The notes under the pieces: generated by a model
What the model was told of the DNA's origin: nothing
What the model saw: only the letters and a program-made list of their open reading frames with translations
Database searches by the model: none
Translations under genes and position numbers: made by a program
DNA from: Nicotiana tabacum
Lineage: Eukaryota > Streptophyta > Magnoliopsida > Solanales > Solanaceae
DNA length: 64,000 bases
NCBI RefSeq assembly: GCF_000715075.1
Contig: NC_134101.1
Location: forward strand, 195,630,103-195,694,102
Reading direction: 5' to 3'
In this document: positions 34,346-45,229 of the stretch, piece after piece
How the letters are laid out: each line of letters begins with the position of its first letter
Position numbering within the stretch: position 1 is the stretch's first letter

Positions 34346-35248
34346 GCAACTGGGTAAAGGAGGGGGAAAATGGGACTTAGCTCGTATCACACAATTTCTC
34401 AACCCTAATCAATCTAGAGGTTATTTTCTAAGACACGTTTCTTCCCAAATTCATTTATAAGTGACCTTAATCCATTTTTTTCAATTACCCATTACATTTC
34501 ATGAGATTTCAACATTAAATATAGGATTTTTATGGTAAAAATTAGGGATTTGGGAAGAATTGGGTGTTTTGTAAAATTAAGATTTAGACCTTGAATTGAG
34601 ACCGAATTTCGAAACAAATCACATAACCGGGCTCGGGGGTAAATGAGCAATCGGGTTTTGGTCCGAACTCGAGTTTTGACCAAGTAAGTCTGAGGTTGGC
34701 GTTTCTTGAATTTTTCAAAAAATGATCAAAATTGAACCTCTTTCATTTGTGGGTAGTTTCTAAAGCTTATTTCGAATCATTTGGTCAATAATTTGCTAGA
34801 TTTGATTGGTTTGAAGGCTTGTTCAAAAGGTAATGTCATGGTTGATTGATTTCTTAAGTTGTGGAGTGAGGTAAGTGTTGGGTCTAACCTTGAGTTGAGG
34901 GAATTAGGGAACCTTGAACTATGTGTTTTGTGAATTATGTGGGAAACATCGTATATGCAAGGTGACGAATGTATATACGCCGTTAAGATGCTTGTTTCCA
35001 TGTATTCGTTACTTCATGATATACTTTGTTTCATGCCTTAGTTGCTACATGCTTTATTGATTTTTATGCTATAATCGTTACTTGTCATTTAACTATTCTA
35101 GTATTAAATTGCCCATCCCTACCACGCTTGTTTGCTACTTGTCTCTACTTGCTTTACTCCCTTATCTACATTGTCATATGTCTTACTTGCCTTATAATTT
35201 TGTAATATTTGTTGCTTTCCATAACGTGATGTCACTTACATGAGTTCT

Positions 35249-35963
35249 TGTTTACCGTGAAAATGGTAATAACAATTAAATTTGTTGATGGGACTCTAAA
35301 AATACGTGATCTATTTTTATGCTAGTTTGTTAAGTATTTGATGCTATGGATGTGAGACTTAGGAACGAAATAAGAGTTAAGGATAGGGCGATAATCAAAC
35401 TGTTGGGCCAATTATCGGGGTCTTGAGCTTATGGATTCGGGGCCTCGAGGTCGATTCCTGAGCTCGACTACGAGATATCGAAGGCAGTCGAAATGTGACT
35501 AACAGCTATAATAAAATTAACGGAAGCTCTTTATGGCCAATGATAAGCAATAAATGATGAACAATAAAGAAAATAATAAATGAGGGCAATTAGAATGTTC
35601 TTGTATATTTCGTGTGGAGTAGCTGAAGCAACAGAGAGGCTTACAAAATGACAAAGATCCTCTTTATATAGGAGGGGAGTCCCAACAAAGTACAAGTATA
35701 TTTATTTACAAAGATATGGGGATGTGACATTTAGCTACTGCTATGACACAATCTCAAACTAGCCTGACAGGTTTTGTCGGCTCTAGCTTCACGCCTTGGG
35801 AACTCCCCATTTTCCCAATATAGTCATTGATCTATATTGCCCCGAGGTCGAGCATCGGCCGCCCTCAAAGGTGAACCTCGACCCCAGTCTCGAGCCTTGG
35901 AAAGTATGTTCACGGGGCCTCATATTGACGAGGAAATTGGACCCTCCGATTTCTCCGTGCACA
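35249..35963 (-). mobile_element. Solo LTR, copia-type (715 bp)
   Basis: It runs from TGTTTACCGTG to CCGTGCACA on plus. Flanks GTTCT (35244-35248) and GTTGT (35964-35968) are the target duplication; the 5' LTR of the host element shows the empty site as GAGTTGTCTATTT. Minus orientation is inferred from TATATAAAG on minus (35662-35670) and from its relative at 47046-47445. No internal coding region is present, so it arose by LTR-LTR recombination. Confidence 0.85.
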
Positions 35964-36248
35964 GTTGTCTATTTAATAGATACCAATGAGTTGGTAAGGT
36001 TGAGACATTCGAGTTGTAAGAGATTCTTTAATTATTATGTGATTCTTTATTGCCCCGTACTTTTGCTCTTTTGATGTAGAAATTCTTGTAAATTTTGGTT
36101 GTTAAATTTCTATTATTGATTGAAATTGTTTAGGTAGCGGGTTGCATGCCGCAATGGAAATTGAAAGGTAATGAATTAGAATGGCAGAATAAGGATGGAT
36201 TATGATATTGACAGATGATTAAATGGTAGGATCGGGTTCACATCGCAG

Positions 36249-37696
36249 TGTTGGGACCAAACACACATGCAAGTATACGTGGTCGTCAAGTAATAAAGTG
36301 ACTTGAAAGTCGGATGTCGAACCCACAGAGACTTAGATTAACTGTTAACTAAGCAAATTAAAATCAATTTACTATCCAAGATGATCAAAAGCTTAACTTT
36401 TGTAATACAACTACAATTACAAAATTTAAACATGTAACCAAGGGAGATATAGATTACAGGGTTGTGGTGGGTTTGTTAATCCTATTGAGTTCATAATTAC
36501 ACTTGTTAGTCCGAATTATCTATGATTTCTAGTTGACTGGATCGTTTATATAAATAGCATGTTCCCACAATACTATCCGTCTATCCATAATATATCAACC
36601 CTATATTCCTATGGTCTTGAATCTATCATGAACGAATATAATACGGTATTCAACTAAGCAAGACTGGTAGGTATATTCTTATCCTAACCGCGAAATATTT
36701 CCCCGAGCCACGGGTTCAAAAACAAACTCTCTCTAATTCTACTATAATCTAAACACGGCTTTCCCAAGCATAGCATATATAGTAAATAAAACTCAACTGC
36801 TGGCCAAACAATTAAGCAATTATGCACAGAATTAGAAAAACAACCAAAGATGATAACTCGAATTAACGGTAATATAATTAATAAACTTCAATATTCATGA
36901 CAACCACAACCCTAGAGCACGAAGTTTAGCTCCACATAGACATGGTAACAAAACAACAAATCATCAAGAAAAAGTAAAGATTATTAAGTTTGATGGAAGA
37001 AAGATGGAATCTGATGAACTCCGGCCTCCACGGCGGCTCCATGCTCTCCCTAGGTCCAATCTCAAGTCTCCTCTTAAAAATGGTGTTTAATGACTATTTA
37101 TATGTGTAGGAAAAAGACCTAAACAAAATTTCTAAGTCCAAACCCAAATAAGAGACAAAATAAGCTTTAAAATCCGGAACACGCTCGTTACAGACTGTGC
37201 CTCGCAACCTCTATAGCGCGCTCCACCTCGCTGCAGCTTGTGCCTCGCAAGCTCTGTAGCGATCTCCTCCTGGCGGCGCACTGCCAAACGCAAGCTAAAT
37301 CTCTCGCGTCGCATGCTCTCTAGTGAACAATAAATCTCGAATTTTCAATTCCATAGAAGCTGCTTCGTTTTCAATTATGTCGCTTAACTTTGCTTCAATT
37401 GTATCTTTGCCTAGCTTTGCTTTAATTGTCATTTCTTTGTTCATTCTCTTTCTTGTCTTCCTTTCGTTTTGCTTTGCAAGTGTTTCTTTCTTTTGTCTTC
37501 TTCTTTGCTCAACTATAATATTGTTTTAGAGCATGGATTACACATTCAATATTTACTTTGCTCCAATTTCATTTCTAATGTACCTACACATAAAATAAAC
37601 TCAATTAAATACAAATATAGTATAATTTAGCATTAAAGCACCTAAAAATATGAGGTAAGTAATGCACTAAAAATATATAATTATAGTCAAACATCA
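36249..37696 (-). repeat. 3' LTR of element X (1448 bp)
   Basis: Uninterrupted copy. A TATA box lies at 37094-37102 (TATAAATAG on minus). The region 37180-37320 is GC-richer with a repeated CTCGC word. Small open frames have no recognisable domain. Confidence 0.88.
37094..37102 (-). promoter_or_regulatory. Putative TATA box, X 3' LTR
   Basis: CATATAAATAGTC on minus, conserved in the other X LTR at 45793-45801. Confidence 0.5.
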
Positions 37697-37713
37697 CTAC
37701 CCCACACTTAAAC
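37697..37713 (-). other. Polypurine tract of element X
   Basis: On minus GTTTAAGTGTGGGGTAG directly precedes the LTR start TGATGTTTG. Confidence 0.7.
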
Positions 37714-40249
37714 ATTGCTCGTCCTCGGTTCAACTAATAATTTACACTATCCTTGAGCACTTTATTTTTACACAATTGAGGCACACTACACCAATGGCCA
37801 TGGTTTATAGCAACAAATAGCAACAATTAAATCTTAGCATATGCAATCACATACACTTCCCTTTTCTTATGCGATACTTCACAAATATTCACAACAAAGA
37901 CAGCATGCTCCTAACAATCCTATCCTCAAAACGAACTCAATGTCACAATTCTCTCATGGCTTGAACACCCAACATCATAGAGAGAAGTATAATAATGTTA
38001 CTTGTCCCTTGTGAAACTGTGTGCCCTCACAACAAGAACAAGAGAGTAATTTGAATCCATACATTCAAATCAAATGCTCAAATATATTTTAAGGACTCAT
38101 ATATATCATAGAAAATCTCTCACTCTCACAAAAGAAGTTACATGCATGCAAGGTACCATAGGCTTGCCCTTAATGTAAATCTCTACTAATGTAGGCTCAC
38201 TCGATCTAAAATCAATTAGGACATTTTAGTGGTTGTAATGTGGCTTAAGGGACAGGTAGGATGTATTAGGAATAGTGGCTAATCCTCCTAAGAACTTTAA
38301 CACATCGCATAATCATCTGTAAGCGCAAATTCTTCAATCTCAATCTTAATTTCACAACTAAAATTATTTCTAACATCGTTCCCTCTTTCTTTAGGCACTA
38401 CTTTAATCCATACCCACTATCAAGAACAAGATATCAATTTATTCATCTAAATTTTTCCTTCTTATTTTTCAAAAAAAATTTTCTAGTGGTCTAAATTTTT
38501 TATTTTTTTAACAAAACAAGTGCACCTTTCATTCTTTCATTTGGTTCCACTTGAAAGCAACCCAAATTTCCTCCTTAATTCTTTTAGCACTCATTTCATG
38601 ATTAAAGTGCTTTAAGAGGTAAAAGGATCAAAATAATGTCAAATAAAAATAAAAAGGGTATATGCTTGAAATATGGGTGCCAAATAAATGTCTACAGGCT
38701 CAAAAGGTGTAACTAGGGATAAATTTTATTTGTGATAAGCACTAAGCTCAAAACGATCAAAGAAGGCCTAAAATCATTTTTCAAACCGAGTATCACCTAA
38801 AATTTCACTTCGACTCATATACGGGGCAAGTTCTAGACACAAGTACAACACATGGGCTATACAAAAATCTTACCACACATGGCACATGACTCAGTAAGGA
38901 CAGTCTCATTTCGACTCCCAAACTAATGCAAGTATTCATGGAGCCACAAGATGTTAAGCTTTAAGCACAAAGTGAACATAAGTCAAGAAAATGAGACATA
39001 TGTGTCATAAAACATGCTATCCAATATATAAAGGCATCAAGATCAACTTCAAAATATATGGAAGATACTACACATGTCAAAGCCTAAATATGTTCCTATT
39101 AAACAAGCCAAGGCGCCTAGGAATCTCATCTTTCTTCCTCCATTTATTCCCTAAATTCTAATCTACTCTAAAAATAAAAAAAAATTAAAAAGAGGAAAAA
39201 CTACTACCAGGTTCAAACTACATCCCATGAAAAAGAAACGAGGCACAAAAAAATCACAGTGGATTATTACTACCTAAAAAAATTAAATATTAAAAAGACA
39301 TATTTTTGAATTTTTTGTTTAGACTTTAAACCCTCAAGAAAACTATCTAGGAGATCCATCATCGGGAAAAGTCCAATTTTTTTACCTTTTTTGATTTTTT
39401 TTCTTTCTTATTTTCCACATTTTAAAAAAATAAGTTATGCTACTAAAATACTACACAACAACGAAAACAAAAATAAGAAGTTAAAATCAAAATAAAAAGT
39501 TAACATTTTCTAACATACTACTTCTAATTGTCTAGAGGAATTCTCCCACCCCACACTTAAAAGAGTGCAGTATCCCCCATGCACAAATAAAGCAAAACAA
39601 TAATGAATGTGGACAAGAAACTTCCTGAAAGGCCAAAGGCTGAAGCAATAGCGGCTCACGGGGTACTCAGACTTCCCCCAGGCATGGTTATTTGTGTGGG
39701 CACCCCGCACTTAGTTCTCATCATCTAACTTATTTTTGCACTCTTCCAATGGCTTTTTTTCTATGCTTATAATTCTACAAAATAAAAACAGACACTACAA
39801 AAATAATAAAATAAAAAATATAAAAAATAAAAGAAAGCAGTAAAGCTAGGTTGCCTCCCAACAAGCGCCTGATTTAACGTCGCGGCACGACTTGAACCAC
39901 TTTTTCCTCCACCTCGAACTTATGAATTGCACCTCTAACATGGCATCCAATCTACGGCTATGCTCCTTTGGTGGGGCTATAAAGAAAACCAGGTCAAGCA
40001 ATAAAATTTTTGCTCTACACTCTTGTCCTTTAGATGATGAATGCAATTTTTGCTTTTTGGCACAACAAATTCAAGAATGTAGCCACCGCGTTCCTTATCC
40101 ATTGGCTCCTCCAAAGGCTCAGGTGGCTAGATTTCCATGTCATCATCCAAACACAATGTTGAAAAATTTATGGAATGAGGTCCAATACGCCCTAACTCTA
40201 GAATCGTATTACTCTTTACATCCTCATATTTACTTGTACTAGACTCTTC
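37714..40249 (-). other. Internal noncoding region of element X
   Basis: About 2.5 kb without a recognisable protein domain, AT-rich with homopolymer runs. Short frames at 39510-39710 and 39846-40046 (minus) carry no domain I know. This is where pol would lie in an autonomous element. Confidence 0.65.
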
Positions 40250-41059
40250 AAATATAACATTATCCGCTTCCTCCCATGGCTCTAGTACACTTTTTCAACA
40301 TGGGCATCATCAACAAACATATGCTTGAATGATTGACTCTCCACTTTTAGCGCATCAATTTGGCGTATAAGCTCCTTTTTAACTTCACACAACTCATTAC
40401 TACTTTGTTGGGCATTAGATGCATCAACCTTTGCAATCAATTGAGCTCCCAAGTCATGAATAGCATTGCCAAATTTTTTGATCTCTTGTCCCAGTTCAGC
40501 TCTTCCTTCTATTAAGTCTTTTATCCCGTCTGTAATTTTCTCACGTTGAGCCTCATATATTTCCAATCTTTCAGCTTGTTCCACTAGCCAAGTTTGACTC
40601 AAAATCTCCTTTTTCAAAATTTTCCTCTTGTTGGTACTTGCTCTCTTCATTCAATTCTTCCATATTGTCCTTCATTCTTGAGATTGATACCCTCATTCTT
40701 TTCATATCTTTTTTAAGTTTATCATGTTGCTCTGCTACTTGCCTCAGAATCTCCCTAATATATGCATCACGTTCTATATCATGCACTTTATTGCCCCTAT
40801 CAAACTCACAAACATCATTAGAAAGATCGCAATAAGGGCTCAAAGAAGGATGAAAAGAATTAGGACAACTATCCCAATGGCCATCTTTACCACCACACAT
40901 ATTACAAATATTTCACTTAAAGGATTAAGATTGTGCGCACAACTCGTTCCCCTGAATATTCTGATAATTTTTCCACCAGTGGGGTCTTCCACATTATGGA
41001 CCAGGATCATCAAAGTAAGAATAATCATCATTCAAACAATTTTCATTCCAAGATGTCAT
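40250..41059 (-). pseudogene. Gag-like protein of element X, decayed
   Basis: The ATG at 41059 lies 124 bases after the 5' LTR. It starts MTSWNENCLNDDYSYFDDPG; stops follow, then a zinc-knuckle-like CNMCGGKDGHWDSCPNSF with atypical spacing (C-X2-C-X5-H-X3-C). Next come Lys/Glu-rich coiled-coil stretches (IREILRQVAEQHDKLKKDMK; MKDNMEELNEESKYQQEENF) and, after a frame change, HDLGAQLIAKVDASNAQQSS and IRQIDALKVESQS. I cannot place it in a named Gag family. It may help a non-autonomous element enter particles of a relative; that is inference. Confidence 0.6.
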
Positions 41060-41158
41060 GTCAAAATAAGAAAAGAAAATACTAACTAAATAAGAAAACT
41101 AAAAACTTGAACAAAAATCAACTAAAAGCTAAACTTAGATAAATAATCAATAACTAAG

Positions 41159-41176
41159 TCCCCGGCAACGTCGCCA
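41159..41176 (-). other. Primer-binding site of element X, tRNA-Asp type
   Basis: On minus TGGCGACGTTGCCGGGGA starts 6 bases after the LTR. It matches the complement of the tRNA-Asp 3' end (TGGCGCCGTTGCCGGGGA) with one mismatch. Confidence 0.8.
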
Positions 41177-41750
41177 AAAACTTGTTGGGAACAAACACAC
41201 ACGCAAGTATATGTGGTCGTCAAGTAATAAAGTGACTCGAAAGTCAGATATCGAACACATAGAGACTTAGATTAACTGTTAACTAAGCAAACTAAATCAA
41301 TTTGCTGTCCAAGATTATCAAAAGCTTAACTTTTCTATTACAACTACCATTGCAAAATTTAAACATGTAACCAAGGGAGATATAGATTCTAGGGTTGTGG
41401 TCGGTTTGTCAATCCTATTGAGTTCGTAATTATATTTGTTAATCCGAATTATCTATGATTGCTAGTTAACCGGATCGTTTATATAAATAGCATGTTCCCA
41501 CAATACTATCCGTCTATCCATAATATATCAACCCTATATTCCTAGGGTCTTGAATCTATCATGAACGATTATAACACGGTATTCAACTAAGCAAGGTTGT
41601 TAAGTATATTCCTATCCTAACCGCAAAATCTTTCCCCGAGCTACGGGTTCAGAAACAAGCTCTCTCTAATTCTACTCTAATCTAAACACGGCTTTCCCAA
41701 GCATAGCATAGATAGTAAATAGAACTCAACTGCTGGCTAAACAATTAAGC

Positions 41751-41761
41751 AATTATGCACA
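41751..41761. repeat. LINE target site duplication (left)
   Basis: AATTATGCACA, repeated exactly at 45518-45528 after the poly(A) end. The uninterrupted X LTR has it once, at about 36820. Confidence 0.85.
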
Positions 41762-41797
41762 AATTGAAAATCAAAACATTAACTATATGGAACGGTT

Positions 41798-41798
<1 letters not shown>

Positions 41799-41848
<50 letters not shown>

Positions 41849-41877
41849 CTATCTCTCTCTCTCTCTATCTCTCTCTC
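41799..41877 (+). repeat. CT / TATC microsatellite at LINE 5' end
   Basis: Runs of CT, then TATC, then CT again, about 38 bases after the LINE start and just before the ORF1 start. Confidence 0.95.
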
Positions 41878-41916
41878 GCACCTTAAGTGTGGTCTGATAA
41901 CAAGCGCTGATCGAAA

Positions 41917-43300
41917 ATGGGGAGAGGACGACCGAAACGGACTGCGACAAAGGTTCAACTAGCGGAGTTCATTGCATCAGGTAGCCGAAATGAAATTTTG
42001 GGAAGAAATTGTGGAAACTCTCCAGAATTAGGAACCCTAGGTTGTGAAAAAGGATGACAGCGATAGTGCCTAATTCTGAAGGAACGAGTGCCATGTAGAT
42101 GAATTCACCACACAACTTTGGAAATCTGAGTCCTAATATGGTGAATTCTATACCTAAATCTGTGGGTATGGTGACTGGTGTGGAAAGCGCAGCAAAAATC
42201 ACTATTTCATCGACTGCTACTTCCATTATCGAAAACAGTGAACCTCCAAAAAGAGAAGAGTGCAACGGTGAAATGAGTACCAAAACAAGAGATTACCGGC
42301 ATTGCAAGCAAAACAAACCAAGTGGAGGAGCAAAAAGGCAAGCAAAAGAGTACTACTAGTGTCCCAGTCCAAGAAATACCAAAGCCAGATCCTAGGAAAG
42401 GTGAGAAAAATTAGGCAAATCTGTTTACTAATAATAGGATTGCTGTAAGGGGAATGGATCTAGTATTCATACCTCCTATGATTCAAGATGGAATCAGGAA
42501 AGTGCAGTTACAACAGGAGGAGATAGAAGCTGAAAATGCGAAGTGGCAGAAGGTTGTTATAATGTATGTTATTGGGGAATCACCATCAATATGAGCCATG
42601 GAATGATTTATAGCCTCGCCGTGGAACTTTTCTGCCAAACCAAAAATTTACTCTCATAATGAAGGATATTTTGTTGTACTGTTCAATAGCATGGAAGAAA
42701 ATGAGGTGTTTTACTCAGGGCCACATACTATGGGAACAAAGTCGATAACACAAAAATCATGGTCATCTGATTTTAATTTGTATAATGAAGTCCTAAAGAC
42801 TATACCATTTTGGGCCAGCTTCCCTAACTTGCCTCTGACTGTTGGGGAATAATGACTCTTAGTCGAATTGCAAGTGGATTAGGGTGCCTTATATATACCG
42901 ACGAATGCACAACTAATACAGAAAGGATCTTTAATGCTAGAGTCCTTATTGAAATGGATATCACAAAAGAGCTACCAAAGAGCATCACTTTACAAGACCC
43001 TTCAGGGAAGGAATTTGAACAGACGGTGGTGTATGACTGGCTGCCACAATATTGCAAGAAGTGCCTTATGGTTGGGCATGATTGTGATGTAGAGCAAGGC
43101 ATAGTTGGGGCATATAGCAAAGTTTATAAGGTAAAACAGCAACAACAGAGGGCAGAACTATCAAAACAGGAGGGCAAAAGTCAAAATACAGGTACAAGTA
43201 TGCATTAGACAAGGAACAAAAAGCCAGTAGTTGAATGGGCTGCAATAGGAGCAATTAAACAAGCTGGAAAGGACACAGGAAAGCAGACAACTCAAGTGTA
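41917..43300 (+). pseudogene. LINE ORF1 (nucleic-acid-binding protein), decayed
   Basis: It starts MGRGRPKRTATKVQLAEFIA. After frame changes a DUF4283-like stretch is readable (WNFSAKPKIYSHNEGYFVVL; VLKTIPFWASFPNLPLTVGE). Then come GLGCLIYTDECTTNTERIFN, ARVLIEMDI and the zinc knuckle YCKKCLMVGHDCDV. This is the usual layout of plant L1 ORF1, which binds the LINE RNA. The open part 42852-43208 covers only the C-terminal half. Confidence 0.8.
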
Positions 43301-43523
43301 GCAGAGTGAATCACATGTATCAGATGGTAATCAGCAAGCCTGGCAAAAAGCAAAAGGAAGAGGAGGACAAGCAAGCCCAGCTCAATAGATTATCACCACT
43401 ACTAATGGATTATCTCCTTTAAGAGTGGAAGTACATGAGGAAGCACAAGATAGGTTGATGATGATGATCCTCAAAATAGCACAGGATCATATGTAGGAAG
43501 AGTTCCACCCCATCCAACTCTAC

Positions 43524-45229
43524 ATGAAGATAGCTACATGGAATGTGAGGGGCTTCAATAAGGTATATAAGCAAAAGGAGGTGAAATTGTTTTTGAAAAG
43601 ATGATCACAAGCAGGTTGCAACCAGTGATGGACTCCTTAATAGACATGAGTCAAGCATCATTTGTACCAGGCAGAGTCTTGAATGATAATTTACTACTGG
43701 GGCATGAACTTGTAAAAGGATATGGAAGAAAAGGTATCTCACCTAGGTATATGGTTAAGATTGATATGCTGAAAACCTATGATTCTTTAGAGTGGGGTTT
43801 TTCTTGAACAGGTGCTCACAGAACTGAGCATCCCAAAGAAATTTATTTTGTGGATCATTACATGTGTCACTACAGTGTACTATTCTATTGTTATAAATAG
43901 AAAGCCAACGGCTTCTTTCGATGCCAAAAGAGGAGTAAGATAAGGGGATCCACTGTCGCCTTATCTTTTTATTCTGGCCATAGAATACTTGACCAGAATC
44001 TTAAAAACTCTGAAAGACAGACCTAATTTTAACTATTATCCCCGATGTGAGAAGTTGAACATAGTGCAACTCAGTTTTGTAGATGATTTATTGTTGTTTT
44101 ATATAGGTGATGTGGTGTCCATTCAACTGCTCTATGAGTGTTTTCAACAATTTTCCAGCTCCTCAGGATTGATTGCAAACCAAGAAAGAGTTGTATCTAC
44201 TTTGGAGGGGCACCAGTGGAAGTCCAACATCAGATTAATCAATGCCTAGGCTTCTCCACAGGCATACTACCATTCAGATACTTGGGGGTTCCATTAAGAA
44301 CCAAAAAATTATTTGTAGCCCAGTGTCAGCCCCTACTAGATAAGATGCTCAGCAGAGTTAAGCATTGGATAGCAAAATTTATATCATCTGCAGGAAGCTT
44401 ACAATTGATCAAAAGTGTTATGATTGCTATTCAATACTTTTGGTCGCAAATCTTCCCTCTACCAAAGAAGATTATTCTAAAGATTAAAACAATTTGCAAG
44501 AGGTTTCTCTGGACAAGTGAAGCAGAAGGTAGCAGCAAAGCTTCAGCGACCTGGAAACAATTGTGCTGGCCAAAATCTGCAAGTGGACTAAACATAACTG
44601 ACATTCTCACGTGGAACAGAGCTGCAATCCTTAAACAACTGTGGAATTTGTGTAAGAAGAAGGATCGCTTATGGATATAGGGGATGCATACATACTATAT
44701 AAAACAGCATGTGATATGGAGTGTAAACGTGACACGAGCTACTTGGATCACTCGAAAAAATTTAGGAGCTACAAAATATTTGAATGAAGAAAATATAGGA
44801 GTGGAGGAGGTGATGAATGCACGGAGCTACTCCATTGAAGACATGTATAATAAGCTTAGAGGAGAGTTCCCTAAAGTTGAATGGAAGAGACTAATATGTA
44901 ATAACACCAACAGTCATAAATGGATCTTCATATTTTATCTGGAAATCCTGGGCAGACTATATACACGAGACAGGCTTATCACTTGGGGAATATTAGTCAA
45001 TCTATCATGTTCGTTGTGTGAAGGAGGTACAGAGGATCACGATTATATCTTCTTCAGATGCACCTACTCTGCAACGGTTTGGAGGAAACTATTGTACTGG
45101 CTTGGTATCAAAAGAGATGTGACTGGGTGGAATGAAGAGATAAAATGGGCTACAAAGCATGCTACAGTTAAACAGCCATCAGCAGTAATATATAGAATGC
45201 TTCTAACTTGTAATGTGTACTATATATGA
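43524..45229 (+). pseudogene. LINE ORF2 (endonuclease remnant and reverse transcriptase), decayed
   Basis: MKIATWNVRGFNK is the start of the AP-type endonuclease. After 77 bases the sequence continues with RT residues SQASFVPGRVLNDNLLLGHE. Further RT motifs are KIDMLKTYDSLEW, DPLSPYLFILAIEYL and QLSFVDDLLLFYIGD, with an intact catalytic DD, and PFRYLGVPLRTKKLFVAQ. The C-terminal reverse-transcriptase zinc region reads CSLCEGGTEDHDYIFFRC. One stop (near 44678) and several frame changes remain. The missing endonuclease means it could not nick its own target. Confidence 0.88.

Noticed and set aside
34119..34460. Overlapping long frames on both strands in the Tekay LTR
   Set aside because: Caused by the CGCATTTGCGA palindromes, which read open in several frames.
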